Source: Cellulomonas fulva (GTDB lineage Bacteria; Actinomycetota; Actinomycetes; Actinomycetales; Cellulomonadaceae). Taken from it: DNA of 64,000 nt. Positions 23,273 to 32,200 of this stretch are shown one piece after another; position 1 is the first letter of the stretch, and every line of letters starts with the position of its first letter. Made by a program: the position numbers and the translations under genes. The DNA lies in contig NZ_JAHBOH010000001.1 in assembly GCF_018531375.1 (NCBI RefSeq), positions 1,364,001-1,428,000 on the forward strand, in the 5' to 3' direction. Below the pieces are notes generated by a model. The model was not told the origin of the DNA and made no database searches. It saw only the letters and a program-made list of their open reading frames with translations.

Positions 23273-23878
23273 ATGCCACTGACTGCAGTCGTCCTCGTCG
23301 GGACGCTCACCCCGTCCCCCCAGCCCTCCAGCAGCGAGCTGCTCGGCCGTCAGGTCCTCGAGGCCCTCGGCGAGCACGGTGTCACCGGTGAGGTGGTGCG
23401 GCTCGTCGACCACGACGTCAAGCCCGGTGTCCAGACGGACATGGGCGACGGCGACGCCTGGCCCGCGATCCGCGACCGGGTGCTCGCCGCCGACATCCTG
23501 GTGCTCGCGACGCCGATCTGGCTGGGCCAGCCGTCGTCGGTCACCAAGCGTGCGCTCGAGCGCCTGGACGCCGAGCTCTCGGAGACCGACGACGAGGGGC
23601 GCCTGCTCACGTACGGGAAGGTCGCGGCCGTCGCCGTCGTCGGCAACGAGGACGGCGCGCACCACACGAGCGCCGAGCTGTTCCAGGCGCTGAACGACGT
23701 CGGGTTCACGATCCCGGCCGCGGCGGTCACGTACTGGGTGGGCGAGGCCATGGGCTCGACCGACTACCAGGACCTCGACGAGACCCCCGAGGCCACCGCG
23801 GGCACCACCGCGACCCTCGCGCGCAACACGGCGCACCTCGCCGCGCTCCTGCAGCGCGAGCAGTACCCCGCCGGCTGA
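23273..23878 (+). CDS. Flavodoxin-fold NAD(P)H-dependent oxidoreductase
   Basis: A 201-residue protein of the NADPH-dependent FMN reductase/flavodoxin-like family. AVVLVGTLTPSPQPSSSELL is the FMN phosphate loop region, ADILVLATPIWLGQPSSVTK the isoalloxazine-binding loop, and VAVVGNEDGAHHTSAELFQA the following strand and helix. The partner substrate is unknown. It converges on the dehydrogenase gene, separated by only 12 bp with a hairpin. Confidence 0.85.
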   Translation: MPLTAVVLVGTLTPSPQPSSSELLGRQVLEALGEHGVTGEVVRLVDHDVKPGVQTDMGDGDAWPAIRDRVLAADILVLATPIWLGQPSSVTKRALERLDAELSETDDEGRLLTYGKVAAVAVVGNEDGAHHTSAELFQALNDVGFTIPAAAVTYWVGEAMGSTDYQDLDETPEATAGTTATLARNTAHLAALLQREQYPAG

Positions 23879-23902
23879 CCCCGGCCCGCCTCAGGCGGGG
23901 TC
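23877..23902. terminator. Hairpin at convergent gene ends
   Basis: CCCGCC (23885-23890) and GGCGGG (23894-23899) pair over a TCA loop, and GACCCC/GGGGTC flanks can extend the pairing. It overlaps the ends of both convergent genes and probably serves both. No T run is seen. Confidence 0.45.
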
Positions 23903-25405
23903 GGGGGTGAGCGTGTACTTGGTCTGCAGGTACTCGTGGATGCCCTCGGCCCCGCCCTCGCGGCCCAGGCCGGACTGCTTCCAGCCGCCGAACGGTGCGG
24001 CCGCGTTGGACACGACGCCGACGTTCAGACCCATCATCCCGGTCTCGAGCCGGTCGATCATGCGCTGCCCGCGGGCGAGGTCCCGCGTGTAGACGTAGGA
24101 GACCAGGCCGTACTCGGTGTCGTTGGCGAGCCGGACGGCCTCGTCCTCGTCGTCGAACGGCACGATCGCCAGGACGGGGCCGAAGATCTCCTCGCGCAGG
24201 ATGCTCGAGCCGGCCTGCACGTCCGAGAGCACGGTCGCGGCGTAGTAGGTGCCGGGGCCCTCCAGCCGGGTGCCACCCGTGCGCAGCGTCGCGCCGCGCT
24301 CCACGGCGTCGGTGACGAGCGCGTCGGCCTTGTCCACCGCGCGGTCGTCGATGAGCGGGCCGATCGTCACGCCCTCCTGCGTGCCGCGCCCGGTCCGGAG
24401 CTCCTCGACGCGCGCGGTGACGCGCCGCGCGAACTCGTCGGCCACGGACCGGTGCACCAGGAAGCGGTTGGCCGCCGTGCACGCCTGGCCGATGTTGCGG
24501 AACTTGGCGGCCATCGCGCCGTCGACCGCCCGGTCCAGGTCGGCGTCGTCGAACACCACGAACGGCGCGTTCCCGCCGAGCTCCATCGACGTGCGCAGCA
24601 CGCCGCCCGCGGCCTGCTCGAGCAGCGCCCGGCCCACCGGGGTGGACCCCGTGAAGGACAGCTTGCGCAGGCGCGGGTCCCGGATGATCGCCTCGGAGAC
24701 CGGGCCGGTGTCCTTCGTCGTCACGACGTTCAGGACCCCGTCCGGGAGGCCCGCGTCCAGCAGGACCTGGGCGAGCAGGAGCGTCGTCAGCGGGGTGAGC
24801 GAGGCCGGCTTCACGACGACCGTGCAGCCCGCCGCGAGCGCGGGCGCGATCTTGCGCGTGGCCATCGCCAGCGGGAAGTTCCACGGCGTGATGAGGAAGC
24901 ACGGCCCCACCGGGTGCTGGCTGACGATCATCCGTCCGGTGCCCTCGGGGTTGGGGCCGTAGCGTCCCTGCACGCGCGGCGCCTCCTCGGAGAACCAGCG
25001 CAGGAACTCGCTGCCGTAGCCCACCTCGCCGCGAGACTCCGCGAGCGGCTTGCCCATCTCGATCGTCATGAGGAGCGCGACGTCCTCCCGCAGCTCCTGG
25101 AGGCGGTCGAACGCGCGGCGCAGGATCTCGCCGCGCTCGCGGGCGGGGGTGGCGGCCCACGCGGGACCGGCCGCGCACGCGGCGTCGAGTGCGGCGAGGC
25201 CGTCGGCGACGGTCGCGGACGCGATCTCCTTCACGACGTCACCGTTCGACGGGTCGCGCACCGCGAGCGTCGCGCCGTCCGCCGCCGGACGCCAGCGCCC
25301 CCCGATCAGCAGCCCGTCGGGCACGCCCGCCAGCAGCGCGCTCTCCCGCTCGTCGGTCTCGCTGTCGTCGGTCGCTCGCGCGTCGGTCGCTCGCTCGTCG
25401 GTCAT
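23891..25405 (-). CDS. gabD: NAD(P)-dependent succinate-semialdehyde dehydrogenase
   Basis: A 504-residue aldehyde dehydrogenase most like succinate-semialdehyde dehydrogenases. Key features are PWNFPLAMATRKIAPALAAG (cofactor and Asn for oxyanion), VKPASLTPLTTL, FTGSTPVGRAL, the general base in MELGGNAPFVVFDDADLD, and the catalytic Cys in RNIGQACTAANRF. EEIFGPVLAIVPF and QSGLGREGG are conserved near the end. The first 20 residues are a low-complexity TDERATDARATDD stretch encoded by short repeats, so the domain starts near residue 25. It probably oxidises succinate semialdehyde to succinate. Confidence 0.9.
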   Translation of the reverse strand: MTDERATDARATDDSETDERESALLAGVPDGLLIGGRWRPAADGATLAVRDPSNGDVVKEIASATVADGLAALDAACAAGPAWAATPARERGEILRRAFDRLQELREDVALLMTIEMGKPLAESRGEVGYGSEFLRWFSEEAPRVQGRYGPNPEGTGRMIVSQHPVGPCFLITPWNFPLAMATRKIAPALAAGCTVVVKPASLTPLTTLLLAQVLLDAGLPDGVLNVVTTKDTGPVSEAIIRDPRLRKLSFTGSTPVGRALLEQAAGGVLRTSMELGGNAPFVVFDDADLDRAVDGAMAAKFRNIGQACTAANRFLVHRSVADEFARRVTARVEELRTGRGTQEGVTIGPLIDDRAVDKADALVTDAVERGATLRTGGTRLEGPGTYYAATVLSDVQAGSSILREEIFGPVLAIVPFDDEDEAVRLANDTEYGLVSYVYTRDLARGQRMIDRLETGMMGLNVGVVSNAAAPFGGWKQSGLGREGGAEGIHEYLQTKYTLTPDPA

Positions 25406-25638
25406 CGCGGACTCCTTCGTCTCGATCGGCTCCGGCGATCGTACGTCGGGACATACCGCTCGGTCGGTCGAGCGGGGTACGGGACGCCGGTGGCGCCGTC
25501 GCCCGACGCCCCTGGTCCGACGAGCGGTCCGCGCCCCGGTCGCGGGACGGCGGGTCTGCGGTGAGGGTGGACGGAGGTTGAGCCACCAGCCCGTCTCCGC
25601 GCGGAGGCACCACGTACGAGCACCGAAGGAGGACGCGC

Positions 25639-26781
25639 ATGCGCGCCGTCGTCTACGAAGGAACCCGCTCGATCGTCGTGAAGGACGTCCCGGACGCCCG
25701 CATCGAGGAGCCCACGGACGCCGTCATCCGGCTGACCACCACCAACATCTGCGGGTCCGACCTGCACATGTACGAGGGGCGCACGGCGGTGGAGGAGGGG
25801 ACCGTCTTCGGGCACGAGAACATGGGCGTGGTCGAGGAGGTCGGCCCGGCGGTCACGCGGGTCAAGGTCGGCGACCGCGTGAGCGTGCCGTTCAACATCG
25901 CGTGCGGCACGTGCCGGAGCTGCACCAGCGGGTGGACGTCGTTCTGCCTGCGGATGAACCCGACGCCGGAGATGGCGGGCGCGGCGTACGGGTACGCCAA
26001 CATGGGTCCGTACCGCGGCGGCCAGGCCGAGTACCTGCGGGTCCCGTTCGCGGACGTCAACCTGCTCGAGCTGCCCCTGGGCGACGAGCACGAGGACGAC
26101 TTCACGATGCTCTCCGACATCTTCCCGACGGGCTGGCACGGCACCGCGCTGGCCGGGCTCGCGCCGGGCGACGACGTCGCGGTGTTCGGCGCCGGACCGG
26201 TCGGCCTGATGGCCGCGCACGCGGCGATGATCCAGGGTGCCGCGCGCGTCTTCGTCGTCGACCAGCAGCCGGACCGGCTGCGCCTCGCGGAGCAGATCGG
26301 CGCGCAGCCGGTCGACTTCTCGGCGGGCGACCCGGTCGAGCAGATCATGGACGCGACGCAGGGCCGCGGCACGGACTGCGGCGTCGAGGCCGTCGGCTAC
26401 CAGGCGCACGACCACGGCGGTGACGAGCACCCGGAGCTGGTGCTCGACAACCTCGTCCAGGTGGTGCGGCCGACGGGCGGGATCGGCGTCGTCGGCGTCT
26501 ACGTGCCGCAGGACCCGGGCGCGGCCGACGAGGGCGCCAAGGAAGGGCGCGTCGGGTTCGACTACGGCACGTTCTTCACCAAGGGCCAGCGCATGGGCAC
26601 CGGGCAGGCGCCCGTCGCGCGGTACAACCGCCAGCTCCGGGACCTGATCGTGGCCGGGCGCGCGACGCCTTCCTTCATCGTGTCCCACCACCTCGGTCTC
26701 GAGGACGCCCCGGAGGCGTACGCGAAGTTCGACGCGCGCGAGGACGGGTGGACCAAGGTGCTGCTGCGGCCCCACGGCTGA
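25639..26781 (+). CDS. Glutathione-independent formaldehyde dehydrogenase-like zinc alcohol dehydrogenase
   Basis: A 380-residue zinc-dependent medium-chain dehydrogenase. ICGSDLHMYEGR and FGHENMGVVEEVG carry catalytic-zinc ligands, and the cysteine cluster CGTCRSCTSGWTSFC binds structural zinc. The long variant with YANMGPYRGGQAEYLRVPFA and FPTGWHGTALAGL is typical of the formaldehyde dehydrogenase/FdhA group, as is GAGPVGLMAAHAAMIQGA for NAD binding. Likely aldehyde or alcohol oxidation. ATG 25639 is preceded by GAAGGAGG (about 9 nt away). Confidence 0.88.
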   Translation: MRAVVYEGTRSIVVKDVPDARIEEPTDAVIRLTTTNICGSDLHMYEGRTAVEEGTVFGHENMGVVEEVGPAVTRVKVGDRVSVPFNIACGTCRSCTSGWTSFCLRMNPTPEMAGAAYGYANMGPYRGGQAEYLRVPFADVNLLELPLGDEHEDDFTMLSDIFPTGWHGTALAGLAPGDDVAVFGAGPVGLMAAHAAMIQGAARVFVVDQQPDRLRLAEQIGAQPVDFSAGDPVEQIMDATQGRGTDCGVEAVGYQAHDHGGDEHPELVLDNLVQVVRPTGGIGVVGVYVPQDPGAADEGAKEGRVGFDYGTFFTKGQRMGTGQAPVARYNRQLRDLIVAGRATPSFIVSHHLGLEDAPEAYAKFDAREDGWTKVLLRPHG

Positions 26782-26804
26782 GCCCCGCGGACGACCCCCG
26801 CGGT

Positions 26805-26835
26805 GCCCCGGCCGTCCGGGGCGGACGGCCGGGGC
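26805..26835. terminator. 14-bp perfect hairpin, bidirectional terminator
   Basis: GCCCCGGCCGTCCG (26805-26818) pairs with CGGACGGCCGGGGC (26822-26835) around a three-G loop. It lies 24 bp after the dehydrogenase stop and 20 bp before the convergent MFS stop, which is the position expected of a shared terminator. There is no T tract; such hairpins are common in high-GC actinobacteria. Confidence 0.75.
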
Positions 26836-26854
26836 GCCCCGAGGGTCGGGCGGG

Positions 26855-28351
26855 TCAGTCGGCGGCGAGGGCGAGCTCGCGGTCGAGGTCCTCCGGGTCG
26901 AGACCCGTGCCGGGCCCGGCGTCCGCCGCGCGTGCGGCGGGTCGCCGGACGAGCATCGCGAGCAGGACCACGGTGAAGGCGATCAGCCCGGCCCCGACGA
27001 GGAACGCCCGCTCGGCGCCCACGACGAAGGCGTGCTGCGCGACCTGCGCGGCCGTGCCGGCGACCGGCTCGGCGGCCCGCGCCGCGGACTGGGCGATCGT
27101 GACGAGCACCGCGAGCCCGAGCGCGCCGCCGATCTGCTGGGCGGCGTTGACCAGCCCGGACGCCGCCCCCGCGTCGCGCGGGTCGACGCCCTGCAGGCCG
27201 GCGGCGGTGAGCGGCACGAACGCGAGGCCGTTGCCCATGCCGAACAGCAGGAGGCTCAGCAGCACCTGCGGGTAGGTCGAGTCGGCGGTCAGCCGGGACA
27301 GGAGCAGCAGCGCGACGGTCGTGACGGACAGCCCCACGACCATGAGCGAACGCGTGCCGACCCGGCCCATGGCGCGCGCGCTGACCTGCGAGAACACCAG
27401 CAGCATCACGGTGATGGGCAGGAACGCGACGCCCGTGGCGAGCGGTGAGTAGCCCAGCACGTCCTGCAGGAACTGCGTGAGGAAGAAGAAGAGCCCGGTC
27501 ATCGCGGCCATGAGGAGCAGGCGGCCCGCCAGCGCCGCGGTCCGGGTCCGGTCGGCGAACAGCCGCAGCGGGGTGATGGGTGACGAGGCGCGCAGCTCGA
27601 CCAGCACGAAGGCCGTCAGGAGCAGCCCGCCGACGACGAACGCGCCGACGGTCTGCGGGTCCGACCAGCCGTCCTCGGCGGCGCGCACGAAGCCGTACAC
27701 GAGCCCGGTCATGCCGACGGTCGAGGTGAACGCGCCGGCCAGGTCGAACCGGCCGGTGTGGCGCGGGGTCTCGACGAGCACGGCACGGGCGAGCAGCACC
27801 AGGCCGATCCCGATCGGCACGTTCACGAACATGACCCAGCGCCAGGAGACCCACTGCGTGAGCATGCCGCCGGCGATCAGGCCGAGCGCCGAGCCGCCGA
27901 TCGAGACGGCGGAGAAGTAGCCGAGCGCCCGCGCGCGCTCGCGGCCCTCGGGGAAGCGGCCCATGAGCAGGGCCAGCGCCGAGGGGGCGGCGAACGCGGC
28001 CCCGACCCCCTGCGCCGCGCGGGCCAGGAGGAGCGTGCTCGTCGTGCCGGCGAACCCGCCGACGAGCGAGGCGAGCGTGAACAGCGCGATGCCGGCGACG
28101 AGGACGCGCCGACGGCCGAGGAGGTCGCCCGCACGGGCGCCCAGGAGCAGGAGCCCGCCGAACGCGAGCGTGTAGGCGTTGAGGACCCAGGACAGGCCGG
28201 TGGGCGTGAAGCCGAGGGCGCGCTGCATGTCCGGCAGCGCGACGTTCACGATGGTGGTGTCGAGCACCAGCATCAGCTGGGTGGTGAGGATGGCGGCCAG
28301 CACGAGGACGGGCGAGGCCGTCCGGAGGCTGGGGGACGCGGGCGCAGTCAT
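26855..28351 (-). CDS. MFS drug-efflux transporter (DHA2, 14-TM type)
   Basis: A 498-residue proton-driven exporter of the EmrB/QacA kind. Motifs visible are LVLDTTIVNVALPDMQRALG (motif D), LLLGARAGDLLGRRRVLVAG (motif A) and RAAQGVGAAFAAPSALALL (motif B-like), with fourteen hydrophobic segments in total. ATG 28351 follows GGAGGTCCGC. It is divergent from a TetR gene, and the repressor operator sits inside its promoter, so it is probably induced by its own substrate. The substrate cannot be read from sequence. Confidence 0.92.
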   Translation of the reverse strand: MTAPASPSLRTASPVLVLAAILTTQLMLVLDTTIVNVALPDMQRALGFTPTGLSWVLNAYTLAFGGLLLLGARAGDLLGRRRVLVAGIALFTLASLVGGFAGTTSTLLLARAAQGVGAAFAAPSALALLMGRFPEGRERARALGYFSAVSIGGSALGLIAGGMLTQWVSWRWVMFVNVPIGIGLVLLARAVLVETPRHTGRFDLAGAFTSTVGMTGLVYGFVRAAEDGWSDPQTVGAFVVGGLLLTAFVLVELRASSPITPLRLFADRTRTAALAGRLLLMAAMTGLFFFLTQFLQDVLGYSPLATGVAFLPITVMLLVFSQVSARAMGRVGTRSLMVVGLSVTTVALLLLSRLTADSTYPQVLLSLLLFGMGNGLAFVPLTAAGLQGVDPRDAGAASGLVNAAQQIGGALGLAVLVTIAQSAARAAEPVAGTAAQVAQHAFVVGAERAFLVGAGLIAFTVVLLAMLVRRPAARAADAGPGTGLDPEDLDRELALAAD

Positions 28352-28391
28352 GCGGACCTCCGCGGGGTTAGGATGAGAGGGAAGCGGAAGA

Positions 28392-28435
28392 TGCCTCCGG
28401 TTAGAACTATACGGAGGCTGCCTCCGGTTACGCAA
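28392..28435 (-). promoter_or_regulatory. MFS promoter with TetR-type operator in the spacer
   Basis: Reading the minus strand, TTGCGT (28430-28435) and TATAGT (28406-28411) form -35 and -10 boxes with an 18-bp spacer. The spacer contains the palindrome CGGAGGCTGCCTCCG (28412-28426). A 12-bp direct repeat TGCCTCCGGTTA occurs at 28392-28403 and 28419-28430. The arrangement would block polymerase when the adjacent TetR protein binds. Confidence 0.7.
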
Positions 28436-28506
28436 GGGCGTCCCGGATCCCGCTCGACAAGAGGCACGACGAGACGCACGACGAGACGGACGACGAGGAG
28501 CGCGCG

Positions 28507-29106
28507 GTGACCGATCGCGAGACGGCGCACCCCCCTCGGCCCCTGCGTGCCGACGCCGCCCGGAACCGGGCCAAGATCCTCGACGCCGCCGCGGCCGCGT
28601 TCGACGAGCAGGGCACCGACGCGTCCCTCGAGGACGTCGCCCGCACCGCCGGGGTGGGCGTGGGGACGCTGTACCGGCACTTCCCGACGCGGCTGGACCT
28701 CATCGCCGCGGTGTACCGCTCGAGCCTCGAGCAGTTCGTGGCCCGCGCGGACGAGCTCCTCGAGCAGAAGCCGGCCGGCGAGGCGCTCGACGAGTGGGTG
28801 ATGGGCTTCGTCGGGTACGTGGTGCGCAAGCGCGGGATGTCCTCCGCGCTCAAGGCCGGCCTCGGCGACGGCGCCGCGCAGGTCATGAGCGAGGGCCGGG
28901 CGCTCCTCGAGGGCGCCGCCGCGCGCCTGCTCGTCGCCGCGCAGGCCGCGGGTGCGGTGCGGGACGACCTGGCCCCGGCGGACCTGCTGCGCGCGGTGAG
29001 CGGCGTGTGCCTCGCGGGCGCGGACTCGGCCGACCGCACGCAGACCGAGCGCGTCCTGCGCCTGGTCCTCGACGGGCTGCGCTGGACGGCGCCGGCCCCC
29101 GCCTGA
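28507..29106 (+). CDS. TetR-family transcriptional repressor
   Basis: A 199-residue repressor with the N-terminal helix-turn-helix RNRAKILDAAAAAFDEQGTD, SLEDVARTAGVGVGTLYRHF and PTRLDLIAAVY. The C-terminal ligand domain is helical and alanine-rich. GTG 28507 follows GAGGAG. It lies divergent from the MFS exporter and probably controls both genes through the palindrome and repeats between them. Confidence 0.93.
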   Translation: MTDRETAHPPRPLRADAARNRAKILDAAAAAFDEQGTDASLEDVARTAGVGVGTLYRHFPTRLDLIAAVYRSSLEQFVARADELLEQKPAGEALDEWVMGFVGYVVRKRGMSSALKAGLGDGAAQVMSEGRALLEGAAARLLVAAQAAGAVRDDLAPADLLRAVSGVCLAGADSADRTQTERVLRLVLDGLRWTAPAPA

Positions 29107-29262
29107 TCGCCGTCCCGGGCAACCGGGCCGATCAGCGCCTCGTCGGGCGGCTCCCGTGCGCCCCGGGACGGTCGGTACGACGGTAGGCAGGTGGGCCCGG
29201 TTTGTGCCACGGTGGGGCTTGTGCGGGGAGCACTCCGCCAGCCGTGCGTCGGGGGAGCGGGT

Positions 29263-32200
29263 ATGCGCAGGTCCAGGTTCGCCGGGTGGCGTCGCAAGGT
29301 CGCGGCCGTCGCCGGGACCGTGCTGGTGATGTCCTTCGTGCTCCCGGGGGCGGCCGTCGCGGTCGACCCGCCGCCGATCCCGGACGACCCGCCCGCGGGT
29401 GACGTGACCGCCGAGCTCAACCTGACCAAGGTGTCGACCGCCGACACGGTCGAGCCCGGGCAGCAGTACACGTACGAGATCCAGCTCGGCTGCCAGGTGA
29501 CGGCCGCGGCCGGCTGCGTCGACGCGCGGATCACCGACCCGCTGCCGGACTACGTCACGCTCGTCGGGACGCCGACGGTCTCCGGCGTGCCCGCCGGGGA
29601 CGTCACGGTGACGACGGACCCGGACGGCACGTGGTTCACGGTCGACTTCGACGAGGACCTCGGCGACGGCGACACCGGGCTCTCCACCACCAGCACCGCC
29701 ACCGTCACCGTCGTGGTGCAGGTCGACGACGACATCCCGTACTCCGCGGACGGCCAGCCCCTGGTCAACACCGCGACCGCCACCGCGGACAACGCGCTGC
29801 ACGACGACGGGTCGGCCACCGTCACCCCGTCCGTCGACCTCGCCCTCGACGCGGCGACGACGAAGGAGATCACCCCGGCCGCGGCGGAGGCCGCGGTCGG
29901 CACCGCGCTCGCGATCGCGCTGACGGGCATGAACACCTCGAACGCGGACGTCGACGAGCTCGTGATCAACGAGCCGGCCGACCCGACGGCCACCCCCAAC
30001 CCCTTCACGTACCTCGACCTCACCGGCATCGGCGAGGTCACGCTGCCCACGGGTGCGACCACCGTGCAGGTCCGGGTGACCACCGACGGCACCACGTGGG
30101 TGGACGGGCCGGTCGGGCCGCCCGCCGCGCTGCCGGACTCCGTCGAGCCCGGTGCCGTCGTCGGCGTGCAGGTCGTCTTCACGGGCGACATCCCCCCGGG
30201 CGCGTCCGCGTCCGTGGACCTCGACCTGGCGCAGAGCGACGAGGTCCTCGATCTCGCCGACCCCACGACCGTCACCAACAGCGCCTCGACGACGGTCACG
30301 CTCGACGACGACAGCGCGACCTCCGACGTCGCGTCGGACGACTACACGATCACGCCGGTGGTGCCGGAGGTGAGCGCCGGCAAGGACTTCGAGCCGGACA
30401 CGGTCCACGCGGGCGACGACTCGGTGATGACGCTGAGCGGCACCAACTCGAGCGAGGACACCGCGCTCGACACGATGACGATCACCGACGACCCGCTGCC
30501 GGACGGCCTGACGTTCTCCGGGTTCGGGGACGACACGGGCGCCGGGATCGACTGGCCGACGGGCGCCGACGAGGCCTCGGTGACGTTCACCTGCGAGGGC
30601 ACGGGCGTGGCCGACCCGCTCACCACGGACGTCGTCGACACGCTCCCCGACCCGCCGGCCGGCTGCGTCGTCACGGGGTTCGTCGTGACGTTCACGGGCG
30701 ACATCGTGCCCGGCGCCGTGGCGACGGTCCCGGCCGTCGTCGTGACCGCCGACGAGCAGGACACCGAGGAGCTGACCCGGACCAACACGGTCGTCGTGGA
30801 CGGGGCGAACGGCGGTGCGACGGCGACCGACACCACCACGGCCGACCTGCTGTCGATCATCGACCGGCTGGAGATCGACACCAGCAAGCAGGTCACGCCC
30901 TCGGAGATCCCCGCCGTCCCGGGCCAGGACGTCGTGATGCAGCTGCAGGGCATCGTCGAGGAGTTCCCGGCGTCGACCACCGACGCCCACACGATCGTCG
31001 TGCAGGACCCGGCCGACCCCGCCACGGACGACTTCTGGACGTACTTCGAGCCCGGTGCCGTGGTCACGACGCCCATCCCGGCCGACGCGACGCTGACGGT
31101 CCAGTACTACGACGCGACGACGGGCGAGTGGGTCGACGTGCCGGGCATGGTCGACGTCCCCGGCGAGGCGATCTTCACCGAGCCGATCCCCGACGGCATC
31201 GACGCCTCGGGCATCCGCTTCGTGTACGAGTCCGACGCGGGCTTCCCGCCGGGCACGACGGTGAGCCCGAACGTGCAGGCCGTGCTGACCGACGACGTGC
31301 CCAACGCGGACGCGACGTACACGAACTGCGCGCAGGCCACCGCCGAGAGCCCCGGCGTCACGGCGGTGTACCCGGAGGACCCGGTCTGCGTCGACGCGAC
31401 GACCGACGCCGTCAACCCCGGCGAGGGCGACCTGATCGACAAGGCGTGGGACGTCCCGACCGTCGCCGAGCGCAGCCTCGACGAGGCTCCCGCGACCCTG
31501 TCCTGGTCGACGGCCGGCTACTCGGGCCTCGACACGGTCGAGATCACCGACGTCCCCGCGCCCGGCACGACGGCGCTGCCGGCCTCGGTGTACGACGCGT
31601 TCGACCTGGTGCGCATCGAGCCGCTCGACGACGACCCCTGGCTGGCGTTCGACCAGGTCACCGGGGTCGAGCTGTTCCGCCTCCCTGCGGGTTCGGTGGA
31701 CCCGTCCGCGGGTGAGTGGACCGCCACCACCACCGACCCGTGCGCGACGAGCTGCGACGGCACGTTCCCCGGCTACACGCTGACGGCCGACGAGCGGGCG
31801 ACGACGATCGCGTTCCGCCTGACGTTCGCCGAGAGCGACACCAACCGCGGCGGCGCCGACGCCGGTCCGACGGACCCGCCGGTCGGCTCGGGCGTGGCCC
31901 GCTCGTCGGGCAACGACCGCCCGATCCACCTGGTCTTCTCGGTCCGGGACGACCTGCGCAGCGACGCGACCGTGCCGGTGCTGAGCACGCGGACGTACAA
32001 CGCGACCGACGCCGGCCTGGTGCGCAACGACGCCCAGGCGCAGGGCTTCGTCGACGGCGCCGTCTTCCTGACCGACACCGCGTCGGACACGATCCTGATC
32101 ACGGCGGTCGACCTCGTCGTCGACCTGGCGAAGGACTGGACCGGCGGACCGCTCGGCATCCCCGCGGACGACGTGCCGCAGAACCGGTACCCGATCGCGT

